Shown here: piece after piece, positions 22,641 through 35,899 of the stretch
Numbering within the stretch: position 1 is the first letter of the stretch
How the letters are laid out: each line of letters starts with the position of its first letter
From: Chelydra serpentina
Lineage: Eukaryota > Chordata > Testudines > Chelydridae
Direction of reading: 5' to 3'
DNA length: 64,000 bases
NCBI GenBank assembly: GCA_037349315.1
Contig: JBAIAC010000048.1
Span: 43,774,501 to 43,838,500 of the forward strand
Program-made: the position numbers and the translations under genes
Notes under the pieces: model-generated
What the model saw: the letters and a program-made list of their open reading frames with translations, nothing else
What the model was told of the DNA's origin: nothing
Databases searched by the model: none

Positions 22641-23707
22641 TTTTTGTTTCTGCAGTCCATGTCTCATTTTCTACCTGTCTGTCTTCCGACTTCTAGAGCA
22701 AATGAGGGAAGGGTCCTACAGAAAACCTACGCAGCCTTGATTTACTCCCTAAGCACTGCCCTTTGTGCTGAGTGAGGCAAAGTTCTTGTGAAGAAAATAG
22801 TATGTGATAGTTTAATTAAAAACTGTATCATAATGCATGCACAGAAGGGGGAGGAGGATTGAATTAAATCTGCGTGGGTGTTTCCTAACTATTGAGTGCT
22901 TCACTTTCCAACATTAATAGCAATCATTTAGTGTACTTTTTATGTGATTATAAAACTAAAGTCGAGTTTAGTTACTGGTGATCCATCATACCTCTTTGAC
23001 GAGGGATGCAGATAGTTGGCTCCATTTTGTTGGCCGTAGAGCCATATTTTCTAGTCTGTCTCAGCCCTATTCTCCTGTCTATCTTTTGGTCATTGGTGTT
23101 GATTGCTTTTTTTTTCAGTGCATGCACTGGTGAGGAATATTGATTCTATAATTGTGTCTCCTTGCACTTTGTATTGATTAAAATAATTACACTGGCCCAA
23201 ATTCATCCCTTGTAAACTCTAATGAATTATGTTTTGCATGTTATTGATTTACCAGGATTATCAAATTGCACGTCTGGCTCAGAGTTACAGCTGATGATCA
23301 GGTTTCTTTGAAAGATGTCCTGGGCATTTATCCACATTCATCCTGTTGTACAGAAAAAGAGAGGACTTGAGTCCCCAAGGCTGTCAATCCAGTCCCTTTC
23401 ACAACCCTCACAGTAACATATTTTCATTTAATTTGGAAGAAACTCAGTCAAGTGAAGTTGGTGTTATTTGCTGATGATGATAAACTGCTTTTATGACAGC
23501 ATCATAATCCTAAAGAGGTCAAGGCCTCCAGATACGTTTAATGATCAGAACCTGATTTATTACACAGGAGGAGCAAATGGAGATCAACTTTTAGTCACAC
23601 AAAGTTGTTTACCTCAGACAAAAATGGGTAAGAGCCACTGAGGGGCAATAAATGAAACAGACTTATGATCTAGGAATTAGTAACTGATTAGTCTGTAAGG
23701 AAAGCCT
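22641..23707. other. unassigned non-coding stretch
   Basis: No gene or named repeat recognised. Confidence 0.4.
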
Positions 23708-25286
23708 ACTGTTGTCAATTAATTGCAGGTAACTCATACGTTTAACTCAAAAAATTATTCACAACTAATCACAGTTTTAATCGCACTGTTAAACAATAGA
23801 ATACCAATTGAACTTTATTAAATTTGTGGATGATTTTCTACATTTTCAAATAGATCGATTTCAATTACAACACAGAATAGAAAGTGTACAGTGCTGATGT
23901 TATATTATTTTTGATTATCATTTTTACAGTGCAAATATTTGTAAACAAAAGAAATAGTATTTTTCAATTCACCTCATACAAGTACTGTAGTGTGATCTCT
24001 TTATCATGAAAGTGAAACTTACAAATGTAGATTTTTTTTATTACATAACTGCACTCAAAAACAAAACAATGTAAAACTTTAGATCCTACAAGTCCACTCG
24101 GTCCTACTTCTTATTCAGACAATCGCTAAGACAAACAAGTTTGTTTACATTTATGGGAGATAATGCTGCCGGCTTCTTATTTACAATGTCACCTGAAAGT
24201 AAGAACAGGCATCCCACGGCACTTATGTAGCTGGCGTCGCAAGATATTTACGTGCCAGATGCGCTAAAGATTCATATGCCTCTTCATGCTTCAGCCACCA
24301 TTCGAGAGGACATGCTTCCATGCTGATGACACTTGTTAAAAAAATGCATTAATTAAATTTATGATTGAGCTCCTTGAGGGAGAATTGTATGTCTCCTGCT
24401 CTGTTTTACCCGCATTCTGCCATATATTTCATGTTACAGCATTCTCAGATGATGACCCAGCACATGCTGTTCTTTTTAAGAACACTTTCACTGCAAATTT
24501 GACAAAATGCAAAGAAGATACCAATGTGAAATTTCTAAAAATAGCTACAGCACTCAACCCAAGGTCTAAGAATCTGAAATGCCTTCCAGAATCTGAGAGG
24601 GTTGAGGTGTGGAGCATGCTTTCAGAAGTCTTAAAAGAGCAACGTTCTGATGCAGAAACTACAGACCCCAAACCGCCAAAAAACAAAAATCAACTTTCTG
24701 CTGGTGGCATCTGACTCAGATGAAAATTAACATGCAGTGATCTGCACTGCTTTGGATCGTTCTCAAGCAGAACCCGTCATCAGTATGGATGTAAATATCT
24801 TGCGACACCGGCTAACAACAGTGCCATGCAAACGCCTGTTCTCACTTTCATGTGACATTGTAAACAAGAAGCGGGCAGCATTATCTTCTGCAAATGTAAA
24901 CAGACCTGTTTGAGCGATTGGCTGAACAAGAAGTAGGACTGATTGGACTTGTAGGCTCTAAAGTCTTATATTGTTTTATTTTTGAATGCGGTTTTTTGTA
25001 CATAACTCTTCATTTGTAAGTACAACTTTCATGATAAAGAGATTGCACTACAGTACTTGTATGAGGTGAATTGAAAACTACTATTTCTTTTGTTTTTTAT
25101 AGTGCAAATATTTGTAATAAAAATAAATATATAATGAGCACTGTACACTTGTATTCTGTGTTTTAATTGAAATCAATATATTTGAAAATGTAGAAAACAT
25201 CCAAAATATTTAAATAAATGGTATTCTATTATTGTTTAACAGCACAATTAATCACAATTCATTTTTTTAATCACGTGACATCCCTA
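23708..25286. mobile_element. fold-back hAT-type transposon relic with arms of about 0.55 kb
   Basis: The left arm (about 23740-24325) is the diverged reverse complement of the right arm (about 24770-25275). Both contain, in opposite orientation, CCTCATACAAGTACTGTAGT, TCTCTTTATCATGAAAGT and GATAATGCTGCC. The right arm carries the 3' end of a hAT transposase and its 3' UTR; the left arm is an inverted duplicate of that same segment. The original central gene remains only as the piece at 24412-24715. Termini are decayed (about CTACTGTTGTCAATTAATTG at left, ACGTGACATCCCTA at right). Confidence 0.7.
24412..24945 (+). pseudogene. hAT transposase C-terminal remnant
   Basis: The open frame from 24361 reads, from about residue 35, FKNTFTANLTKCKEDTNVKF and then ATALNPRSKNLKCLPESERV, the 'ALDPRFK' block typical of BED-zinc-finger (ZBED-like) hAT transposases. 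A stop at 24713 ends it. Further on, out of frame, TGTAAACAAGAAGCGGGCAG and the bases just before it correspond to the hATC dimerisation domain (family residues LFS..DIVNKKR). hAT transposases cut and paste elements with 8-bp TSDs. The N-terminal zinc finger and most catalytic residues are absent, and frameshifts break the rest. Confidence 0.65.
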
Positions 25287-25863
25287 AAAACACCTCAAAT
25301 CTTGCTGGCTCAGCAATTTTAAACCTTTGTATTAAAGCTGGTTCTAACTTTTTTTTTTTTTTAAAGAAAGTATTATCAGGACACAGGACTAGACTAGTGG
25401 CCTGTCTCTGGAATAAGGAAAAGAGGCGGTGTGATACATCGAAAATCTGCCTAGTCACATGTGTATCTCAGATTTATTCACTGCTATGCCTGCAAATAAT
25501 TTATTCATCCAAAGATGTATCTGTGCTCATGTAGGGTAAGTGTGGTGTGAAATATTCACCATCGGCAAATGAGTGGATTCTTTGAAGGTATATGTGGGTG
25601 TATGGGGGTGTGTAAGTGTAAGTATTCTGGGAAAGCTTAAAAAGCTCTATTTCATATGCATTTGGGTTTCATGACTGCTCTTTTGTTAGAGGTGAATCCT
25701 GCGCTGCACGGAGGGCCTTTGCATGGATGTTTTTCCGTTGTACAGAAGCAAAGGAGGCTTTCTGGAGCTCAGACAACACTATTTACCTTTTGCTGAGCAC
25801 AGCTGCTGATGTTGGGTGGGGCGGGAGAAGATTGCTTCAAGCTGCAATTTTTCTTTTGTGTGC
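25287..25863. other. unassigned non-coding stretch
   Basis: A T/A homopolymer lies near 25351-25363. No gene or named repeat recognised. Confidence 0.4.
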
Positions 25864-25871
25864 TTCTAGGG

Positions 25872-26567
25872 CAGAGGAGGGCAAACTACTGCTTGCGGGC
25901 CACATCCGGCCCGCGGGACCCTCCTGTCCAGCCCCTGAGCTCCTGGCCTGGGAGGCTAGCCCCCAGCCCCTCCCCTACAAAGCTCTGGGCGGCGAGCTCT
26001 TGCCGGGCAGCGCAGCTGCAGAGCCGTGGCCTGACCTGGTGTTCTGTGTTGCGCGATGGCGTGGCTGGCTCCAGCCGGGCGGCCTGGCTCCCTGTCCTGG
26101 TGCTCTGGGTGATGCGGCTGTAGTGCCGCCAGCCACCGGTGCGCCAGGCAGCATGGTAAGGGAGCAGGGAGCTGTGGGGGGGGGGGGTGTTTGGATAGAG
26201 GGCAGGGGAGTTTGGGGTGGTGGTCAGGGGGCAGGGGTGTGGATAGGGGTCAGGGTGGTCAGAGGGCGGGGAGCAGGGGGGTTGAATGTGGGCAGGGATC
26301 CTGGGGGGGGCAGTCAGGAAGGAGAGTGGGCGTTGGAAAGGGTGGTGGGGGCAGTCAGGGGTAGGGGTTCTGGGGGCAGTCGGGACAGGAACAGGGTGGG
26401 TTGAATGGGGCAGGAGTCCCGGGGGGGTGGGCTGTCAGGGAGCAAAAGCAGCGGGGGTCGGATAGGGGGCCTGGCTGTTTGGGGAGGCACAGCCTCCCCT
26501 AACAGGCCCTCCATACAATTTTGGAAACCCAATATGGCCCTCAGGCCAAAAGGTTTGCCTGCCCCTG
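25872..26567. mobile_element. GC-rich non-autonomous hAT element with perfect 8-bp TSD
   Basis: 696 bp between identical TTCTAGGG duplications (25864-25871, 26568-26575). Termini CAGAGGAGGGCAAACTACTG and ...AAGGTTTGCCTGCCCCTG are inverted repeats. An 8-bp TSD with CAG...CTG ends is diagnostic of hAT. The interior is a degenerate G-rich array (units around GGGGGCAGTCAGGG) that produces a 225-codon frame with no real protein character. Confidence 0.9.
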
Positions 26568-26575
26568 TTCTAGGG

Positions 26576-27000
26576 ACTAGGAGTCAGTGCAGGAAGCAAG
26601 TAGAAATCCTTTTAAAACTATGTGCAAAGGATTTGCCATACTGGATGAACCAGTGTCTGATCTGATCGGGGCCTCTCTCTCTGACATTGTTTAATGCCAG
26701 AAGCTTCGGAGTAAGGTGTAAACCCCCCATCTTGCATCTAACTGTGCAATATTACTCTTTAGGGAGATATTTTTCCTGGCCTTAACTGGTGATCAGTTTA
26801 TTCCTAAAGCATGCTTACTGAGAGCCTACCAAGCTACTTATTTCATATAGCTCTTCATTTTTATTTTTGAAATCTTATTTTAGTTGCATCTATACTGTTC
26901 TGTAGTAGTGAGTTTCATACGTTAGTGTGTATGCTGCATGCATATTTCCTTTTGCTTATTGTATCACGGAAAGGAGAAAATAGGCCTGCATGGCTGACTA
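26576..27000. other. unassigned non-coding stretch
   Basis: No gene or named repeat recognised. Confidence 0.4.
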
Positions 27001-27119
27001 GGGTGACCAGATGTCCCAATTTTATAGGGACAGTCCCGATTTTTGGGTCTTTTTCTTGTATAGGCTCTTATTACCCACCACCCCCATCCCGATTTTTCAC
27101 ACTTGCTATCTGGTCACCC
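27001..27119. mobile_element. 119-bp TA-type MITE
   Basis: Termini GGGTGACCAGATG and, inverted, GGGTGACCAGATA are near-perfect inverted repeats. The left flank is TA (26999-27000); the right has mutated to TG. The interior CCCGATTTTTGGGTC/CCCGATTTTTCAC is itself partly palindromic. The short size, ends and TA target point to a mariner-type MITE. Confidence 0.75.
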
Positions 27120-28140
27120 TGTGGCTGACCAATAACTTTGTTTATTCAACAACATTCCTCTCCACTACCCCCGCATCCCAACCAAATGCAAAAGTGATTC
27201 AGGGTACTAGATGACATCATAAAAGTAAGTTAATATACATTTTAAAACATGAGACTAAAAAGATCATGCTGTGAAAAGTCAAATGATTATCTCCTTCCCA
27301 AGCCAAATAGTCCTTGTCTTTTTAACTTATCCTAATACAGAAGCCTCTCTCCCTGCTTCCAGTTTTTTTCATAACCTTTTTCTAAACAGCTTGTGTTACT
27401 GCCATGTGTTTTTTTTTTTTGAGATTTGATGTTAGAGTAGAAAGCAGTAATGCTAGTGGAACCATACCACTTATTTATAATATTGTGAAATATTTTGTAT
27501 TCTCTGACTTCTTCTAAATAAAGCATATTTTCTTACTCACTTTTGTAAGATGCTATACATTGCCCAGACGACATGATTAACTATCTCAGAATAATGCCTG
27601 GAGCTTTTTTTCTGAGGGGACAAAATTTGTACATAACCTTCCAGTGTGATGTGTAATCACAGTTGTTCCCTGCAGCCTGCATTGCCCTGTCATTGTCTGT
27701 GGCAGATTTCATCTGTCCTTGTGTTTTCAAGTTATTTAGTTTGGACTCAATCCTGAGAGATGCTGAGAATCTGCCTCTCCCAATGAAATTCTTCCAGCAT
27801 TATTTACAATCCCCCTTAGTCTTTAGTAAGGTTTCACATCATCATTCACCCTTTCTCCCAGTTTATTAATAATAAATATATTGAAGAAATCTGGTCCTGA
27901 ACCCTGGAATAACCTATTATTAACTTCTCATGTTAAGAAAGGGCTGTTTATCTCTGCTTTGTGTTTCCTATGACTTGACCAGCAGAATGGTGACTCTTCA
28001 TGAGAAAGTGTAGCAGCAGCCAGCCATGTGTGGTTAACAGGATTTGAGAAGACTGACACTCAAGTGAAAAAAACCCAAAATAATTAACCAATTAGTTTGT
28101 GGTGGGGAGAAAAAGGGGGTAGCTTTTTATAATCACGGTT
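27120..28140. other. unassigned non-coding stretch
   Basis: No gene. A weak resemblance to the antisense of old CR1 coding sequence lies around 27855-27915 ('ttaataataaatatattgaa', 'ctgaaccctggaataacc'), too decayed to annotate separately. Confidence 0.4.
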
Positions 28141-29000
28141 AGACATTCCAAGCAGGGCATGTGTCATTTTGAAATAGCATTAAAGCTGAGGCAGCTGAAG
28201 GCATAAGACAAACAAGGCATTCGGGGTCGAGAATTATTTAGCCCAGCCTACACTCTTTCATGTTTAATTGCTTAATTACAGTTTACTGTACATTCTAATA
28301 GCAGAGACAATGCATCATTCAGACTAAAGCAATGCATGATGCTCTGGTGCTCACTGCATTTTTTCCAGACTAAGTGAAATTCATTAATGTGGCCAGTCAA
28401 GTAAATGAAATGATCTTTTGTGCCGTTCGCTTTTGTTCCTCTTTTGTTTTCTCAACTGACTGGCGACCTTTTTGAGTTAACAGCTTTGCGAATAAAGGGA
28501 AGGAGGGAATGGCATGTGATTGATGGGATTATTTTCTTTCGGTGGGTACTGAGGATGGTAAAAATATTGGAAAATGATGCCGATCAATCCAATGTTTAGC
28601 AGAGAACAGTAGATTTCCATTTTTCAAGCAGGAGTCCTTGATCTGTTGATTATTGATCTCTCTTGGCTACTGGAGCATGCTATTTGGCAGTTACTGTATT
28701 AACGCACTATTGAATTGCCAGCTTTTCTTTCAGGACAGCTTTAACACCTTACTGGTGCTTAAGAAATTCTTTGACTATTAATTAAACTGTTCACAATAGG
28801 CTAGTCTAAATCCTTTTTTACAGGAACAGTTAATTTAGGAACAAATTATGTAGCTTGATTTATACAATGACTTAATAATTTCAGTGTGTATTGTCCATCA
28901 CCATAATTTCACAGGGGAAAAATACCCGCTGGGAAATACTTTTATGACATATTAAGAGAATTGCCAGCTTCTGGCATGCTATTCTGAATTGCAGTTTCTA
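28141..29000. promoter_or_regulatory. candidate conserved non-coding element (repeat-free island)
   Basis: About 0.9 kb without any repeat I recognise, inside the longest repeat-poor part of the window. It is rich in homeodomain-like and POU-like words: TTTAATTGCTTAATTACAG near 28262-28280, CATTAATG near 28383, AATGCATGATGC near 28331, TGATTGATGGG near 28518. Such composition is common in vertebrate developmental enhancers. This is inference from composition only; no alignment was available. Confidence 0.3.
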
Positions 29001-32000
29001 TGGCATATTACAAATGACAGACCCCAAGGCCCAGAGCTCTCTCTTCCTGTGTCCTGGTGATTTCAAGTGCTGCCATCAGTAAGGCTTAAATTAAACCTCG
29101 GATATAGTGAAAAGGATAAATGTTCGATAGATATTCATTAGAAATGTCACCGGCTGGTTTCGGTGATGCACTTGGTGGGAAACAAGCCCTGTTAGCAGTG
29201 GTATGAGTGAATCCTGTAGGTGTCCCTTAGGCCCTGATCATCCCATCACACGTGCACTTTGCAAGAGAGGAAAAGAGCATAATGGGCAGCAGCCTCATTG
29301 AAAACAGACACAGAGGGTGAGACTCTGGCCCCACTGAAATCAATAGCAAAACTGTAATTGACTCCATTGGAGCCAGAATTTCACTCAAGAGTATATAGCA
29401 AATTCAGTGCTCTGATGCCCCTCTTGAGTCTTTCACAGAGCTGCTGGAGGCTGTAGTGGAGCTGGGCAGGCTGCAGGGGGGGGAGGCCTGTTCCTTCCTC
29501 TGCTGTGAGCCCTGTCTAACTGGCCCCTCACCACCAAAAAGACTGCTGAAGGATAAGTGAGGCATTGGCCCCACTTGGCAACACACTCCACTCCCTTCCC
29601 AAACAACTGCTGGTGGTGGAAGGATCAGCCATTGTCACCAAAGAGACCTTGAGGGGATGGGGATAATGAAGGCCTGAAGGTCCCTCTCTCTGAAGACCAT
29701 ACTGGTATGTGGGGTGGGAAGGGAGGCTGATCCTGTGGAGGGAGAGCTATTCAAAAAGGAGGTTGCTGCCATTTTGTTTTGGATGACTGAATCCAAATTT
29801 TAATCGGGAAAACTAGAAACACAAACTCTGTACTGTACCTCTGGCAGCACCTGGATCCACAGTTGAATGGAGCCACCTTGGTCAACCTCTAAATGTTGGT
29901 ACTACTTGATACTGATTCCAGTGAAATATGTAGATTTGTTATGCTGAGCCTGGAATTTACATGCATGTTTTATTCCCTGTGTAATGCTAGGAGCAGGACA
30001 AAAATCATATAAAGGAGAAATAGAGAATATAATTTTCACTTGATAATGGCACAAGTGAGCATGGGAAGCTTTGCCCTTATATCCAACATGAAACCTACAG
30101 TAGGGATGGTTTTGTCATTGGAAAGGCAAATGCTATGCTATGAGTGTTTTACAGAAATGCAGCTGTCTGGGTCTGTCCCTCCATCTGCAGCTTGAGCAAT
30201 ATAAAAATTATTTTTCAGTGCTGTCTAGATTTTTCTTCTGAGCTGAACTTTTTGTCTGCTAAAATTAAGTTTTAATTTTAAAAGATATATACACTTATGA
30301 AAATGTTGAGTTAAAAGGAAGTGACAACAATATAACCTTAAAGGGGCCACTCAAAGTTGACAAATTCAAAATGTAATTTATTTTTATGTTAAATCTCCCC
30401 CCACTCCTCCAAAAGTGTGTATGTGTGCGTGTGAGGGAGGACTTCTCTTGATCCTGTAAAACACCAAGAAACTATAATCTTGCTACAACTAGTGCTGTGA
30501 TGTTGATAAAATGGCACGTTGTACAACAAACAGCAACAAATCCAGTATTTGGGTTTCTTTTCGATTACAGCCGTATGCAGGGACGTTGTGTTCTGCCTGT
30601 CCATTCTTGAGGGGGAGGGGGAGAGATCAGGGCACTGAAATGTACAAAAATCCTGCCAAAGGAGTTGTTTGAAGAATGAGATTCTTGTGCATTTCAGTAC
30701 TATATCTGGTGAAAAGAAGAGAAATTACAAACGTAATTAAGAAATGCTTGATCATCTACACACACACACACACACACCCCATGCATCCAAACCAACATAC
30801 AACTAGTGTGACTAATCTTAGGCCTACTAGTCTCTAGTCCTTTTAACTGCAACAGTCTGAGCAGCACACTAAAGAAAACACAGATAAGGACATCTAGATT
30901 TTTTGTTCTCAAACTACTTCTACTTAGATATAGTTGCTTAGGCCCATTCCTACTTGAATAACTTTACTCATATGTGAGAAGTCCCCTTTACTTATGGAAG
31001 TATTTTCAAATCAGGCCTTTATTGATCAAGTAAAGCACTTGAACTTTAAATAAATTAATCTGTTTTCCCCTTCATATTCCATCACTCCCCACACACTTAC
31101 TATGTTTAAAATTGTATATTTGGTTTAAAGAATTAGATTTTAATTATTAGATCGGGTTTTCCATAAAAAACACAGTGGCACCTGGTCTGTGATCCCCTGT
31201 GCATGGACATGCTGGTTCAGTAAATTTGCCTGAATTGCGTTCAGTTGATGAGTAATCAGTGGTCTGAGAAAAGAGGAAGTATGGCTAAGGGACCAAATTC
31301 TGGCCCCTCATCCCTCCAATCTTGTATGATAAATGGTTGGAACTGAGAAAAAAAGAATATTGGGTGCTTATAATCTCTGGAGTCCTGTTTCAAATTTCTT
31401 CAGCTTACTTCCACTATCTTTTTTCCCCCCTTACCTCAAATAAGCCCTGAAGTCCAGTATGGAAGTGTTCATCACTGAGGTTTAGAACTGTACCTTTCTA
31501 CTCTTCTGAAAGTAGAGTTCATCCTAAACTATGCAGCAGTCTATATGTCAAAGTTCCTGTGTCTTTAGGTATTAAAAAATATCATGATACCCGCATGGGC
31601 AAGGTTGGAATCAGTGATTTGATAGCACTGAAATAAAACAGAACATTCTTCTGAAACTGCATTTTGCCATGCGTGGTGCTCATGAAGCTAATAACAGAGT
31701 GAAGAATCCAGTGAAAAAAGAAACACATGTAGGTGTTAATTTCTAGCTCACAGTGCAAAAGGGAATTAGACACACAGGTCTTGCTGATAGTAATTAAAGT
31801 AGTGCTTCTGATTCCCCTTATATTCTTATGTTCACATCATTACAGCCCGTCTTTAAGAAATCATAATTTTCCTCATTTATTCAAATACAATTCTGATTAA
31901 TGCACTGTGGTGGTGGTGATTCTTGGACATCAGGAGGAGAGACTTCCAGGCTTCCTGGACTTCCTATCCTACACACTTACTGTTCCTTTGTTGGTAGTGT

Positions 32001-34130
32001 CAGTAATCTTATGGCTAAAAGCATTTGAAGTCCTAACAATAAATCCTCTGTAGTTAATACAAGGTTAATAGAAACTGTAAACAAGCAGTGCTATTGAATG
32101 GTTGTTTGTAGTTTTGCTAGATACTTCAGTAAAGAGATTCACAGCCTCTATTATTTCAGGTATTGCAAGTTGTATGCAGTTGTGATCAACATGCACTTAG
32201 TTTATAATATATAATCCCAGATGCATAGAAACTCAGCAGCTTCACTGAACCAATTAAATTACCAGTTTTGTTTTTTTCTTACTGCTGCCAGGGTTGAAGT
32301 CCCTCTTTGCTTTTTCAGGGAGTAGCATGGCTGAAGTTGGTGGGATTCTATTGTAGGTATTTGAAGACTCAGGTCTGTTTTATCTTCTGTCTCGAGGGAT
32401 TAGTGCTGACCTTCATCACTATGGAAAGCAATAATCTTGTTTTTGATGTGACTGACAAATGCAGTCATATCTCACTAGTCATGCTTATACAGGATTTCAG
32501 GAGGGCTGACGTGGAGGATTGACTTAGCGAACATTCTATGGAAGTTTTTGCTGTGACAAGCACAGATTTTTGCAAGGCCCAGGTGCTCATGATTTAAAAT
32601 TACATGATTCCTAATCCTTACAATATTCTGTGTATATAAGGATTACATATTCTTGCAAGGGTGGGAACACATACAAAAAATATTTGGTATTGTTCAGTCC
32701 CACTGCAGCTAGCTTATAAATGCACTTATAAGCCAAAATAATCATTGCATCTATGTATTCAAAGCTCAGCTAAATATTCCCAGAGTAATGAGAGCAGTGA
32801 ATTGGAACTACTTTATTTAGATATACCTTTTTGATCAAGAGAACATAGTTTGATAACTAGTCACATAATACAGCGTCCACTGTTATTTTCTTTATATGGC
32901 TTTGTTTTCTATTTTACTTTGTCTTTACTAGCTTTTTGGATAGCTATGATTTTGCAAGCCAGAATGTTACTGAGTACATAGAAATCACTCTCAAATATAA
33001 CTCAGAGGCCAAACATGTTCCAATAGGTCTGGACACATTACAGAACACATTAGCAAAATCGAATTGTGAAACACATTAAGAAAATCCATATTCTGTACTG
33101 AGTTTAAGCCTTCTAGGTCTATGGAAAGCTGCTACAGTGCAATAAACTGTGGCAGCGCTTTATATTAATAAAGTCTCTGTAGTGATTTAACCTAAAGGTA
33201 CCAGTAAATATACCACTACATTGTATCTATTACAAAAAAGAAAAGGAAAATTAAGACTAATGGAGAAGCCAGAGAGCATCATTAGTTAGAGGTTGATACA
33301 TGTCTCGCTCGTATTCATCTGCTAGAATGGAAAAAGTTCTAAACCTAAATCCACATAATTCCCTCAGATCCCATCTCTACAAATGCATGTTAGTCATGAA
33401 TACCAGTGTTTAAAAAATTTACATGTGCAAGCTAAGCAGGCTAGAAGAGAAATAAGGGTTGTAAGACCATACAGCAATATTTGTGACAACACAGTTTCCG
33501 GACAATAACAGTGAAAAGAGATTGTGCAGAAACAGTGTTTCCCATGTACAACGTCTCACCCGCTAGCTGGCCTTTTTTCCATGGTTCTCGTGATAACAGC
33601 TGCCCTTCTTGTTTTATAACATTTTTATACTATTGCAGTAAGGAATGTATCTGTGCAAAATTACTGCATTTAAACTGAACTTCTATATTGCAACTGGATT
33701 ATACATTAAAAAATTCAAGCTCTGACTTTTTCTCATTTATTTTCTGTTTGACGTGACAAATCTTTATTATAAATAGTCAGTAATCTCTCCATACCTAAGG
33801 CTGGAATCAGCTTCCACTATAAAGCCCTATTTTGGGTCCTCTGCAACATTTGGAAAAATAACTAGGCCTGAAAATTGTCATGTTTACCCTGAAGGTGAAG
33901 AAGAATATTTCTGCATTTTTTGAACAAAATTGGCAAAACCATTTGAGTGAGAGGTGTTAATATGTTGTTTCAAGTCAGGGATAATATTTTAATGTGTACA
34001 AAGAAAAATTCATTGTTATAGAGAATTCAATCTGAAGGATACATGCTAGAGGTCTCATGCTGCTTACTAGTAAAACATCCTTTAAAAGGAAACAGTAATA
34101 ATTTTAATAATATGCTTCTTTAGTCACTCT
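29001..34130. other. long unassigned, repeat-poor non-coding stretch
   Basis: About 5.1 kb with only short frames. A (CA)n microsatellite lies at about 30759-30778. A scrap of an old repeat ('gtgagactctggccccactg', 'aactgtaattgactccatt') lies at about 29318-29390. Nothing else identified. Confidence 0.45.
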
Positions 34131-34885
34131 TACAGAATGGGGGAGTGTATTTTGGAAAGCAGTGACTCTGGAAAAGACTTTAGGGGTCATGGTATATAAT
34201 CATCTGAACATGAGCTCCAAGTGCAATGATATGGCTAAAAGAGCTGCACAATCCTTGGATGCATGAACTGGGGAATATTGAGTGAAAGTAGGGTTGTAGT
34301 ATTTCCTCTGTAGTTGGTATTAGTGACACCAGTACTGTGCCCAGTTCTGGTGTCCATACTTCAGAAAGGATATTGGTAAACTGGAAAAGGTTGAAAAAAA
34401 AGATACAACAATTTGAGGTCTGGAAATCCTGCTTAGCAGAGAGAAACAAATAAGCACAATCTTTTTAACTTATCCAAGAGAAGGTTAAAAGGTGATTTGA
34501 TCATGGTCAAAAAATACCTACATGGTGAGAAGATTTCTGATAGTAGAGAGCTCTTTAATGTAACAGACAAAAAGGCATAATATGATCCAGTGGCTGGAAG
34601 CTGAAGCTAGACAAATTCTAGCTTTCAAATTCAGATTGAAAATAAGCCACAATTTTAACAGTGAGGGCAATTTAAACACTGGGACAATTTACCTGGGCAT
34701 TTGGTAGATTCTGTCACTTGAAGTCTTTAAAGCAAGATTGGGTGGCTTTCTGAAAGATATACTATATCTCAATGGGAAGTAATGGGCTTGATGCAGGAAT
34801 AACCAGGAGAAATTCTGTGGTCTGTGTTATGCAGGAGGTCAGATTAGATGATCACACTGGTCCCTTCTGGCCTTAGCCTGTGAAG
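34131..34885 (+). mobile_element. old CR1 LINE fragment, 3' portion
   Basis: Plus-strand CR1, heavily mutated. CCCAGTTCTGGTGTCCATAC and AAACTGGAAAAGGTTGAAAA match the GTGTCCAGTTTTGGGCCCCA / AAATTGGAAAGAGTCCAACG block of CR1 copy 1. The 3' end reads GGAGGTCAGATTAGATGATC then ACACTGGTCCCTTCTGGCCT. Several stops and frameshifts. Confidence 0.8.
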
Positions 34886-35899
34886 CTGAAATTTTGACTG
34901 CTGTCTAATGCTTCTTTGTTCTACCTCTGTCTCAAAAATAACTTGTTACTGCCACTTCATTCTTTTCACAGAGGGAAAGCTAATGTGCTGCCTATATTTC
35001 AAGGAAATAAGCAGCATTTGAGCAAAGTTATGAACAATTTTATATCACTGATTTCAGTAGGAGCAGAATACAGCACTACATATTTGAGAGCATGTTGCAC
35101 TTCATTGGCTGATTGCAGCTTAGAAGGAAGAAAAGTTTCTTCTGTAATTTACTGAGGTTTTCCTTTGGCTGCAGTGTTAGGAGCTTGTGTTTTGGGAACT
35201 GTGGGGCTAGGGTTCTGTTCTGTTGTGGTTTACGATCATAGCCTTTTGACTGTTTAGGTTTATTTATCTCTTCCTTTTGACTGCATAGAGAGAGAAATCC
35301 TCAGACTTGCACTTTTTATGGGCATGTCTCATTCAAAACCAGAATTTGTTCTGAAAATTTTGAATGGACTGCTTGAAATTAAAGCTATTAAAATAGCTCC
35401 ATCTGAACTTTTTTGTGAAGCAGCTAATAATTTTTCATGCCCCTCTGTATACCCAATAAAACCACATTACATCACAACATTCAAGGTTTACCAATTTCCC
35501 CCAACCATACTGGGGTGTACTCCAGGTGCAGCGTTGAGGTGCAGAGCCATGGTGACACAAACCATGGATAAACACATATAGAAAAATATGCTTGTAACAT
35601 TGGCTTGTGCAGTAGGCAGTTGGAAAGGGAAGGGCTAATAAGAGTAATTGAAATCACTCTTCAAGAATATACTGTGTACAATCGGTACATCCCTACTCTT
35701 TGATTTGGTCATTGAAAGAATCCATCAGTGACAGGGTTGCTTGTAGAATATAATCTCTGCCAAAAATTTTCTCTTCTTCATCAACTTTAGCTATGGAGAA
35801 TTGTGCCTGCCACTTATCAAATAATGGCAATTAATGAAACACAGTACTGTTTCTTCCCTTGAAACTGTCTGGTGTTCAAGCCAGTGTCAATAATATTCT
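34886..35899. other. unassigned non-coding stretch
   Basis: Frames of 79 and 87 codons without recognisable domains. Nothing else identified. Confidence 0.4.

Noticed and set aside
25727..26404. 225-codon plus-strand frame
   Set aside because: Most of it is the G-rich interior of the hAT element at 25872-26567, bounded by a perfect TSD.
30759..30778. (CA)n tract as a regulatory feature
   Set aside because: An ordinary dinucleotide microsatellite with no supporting context.
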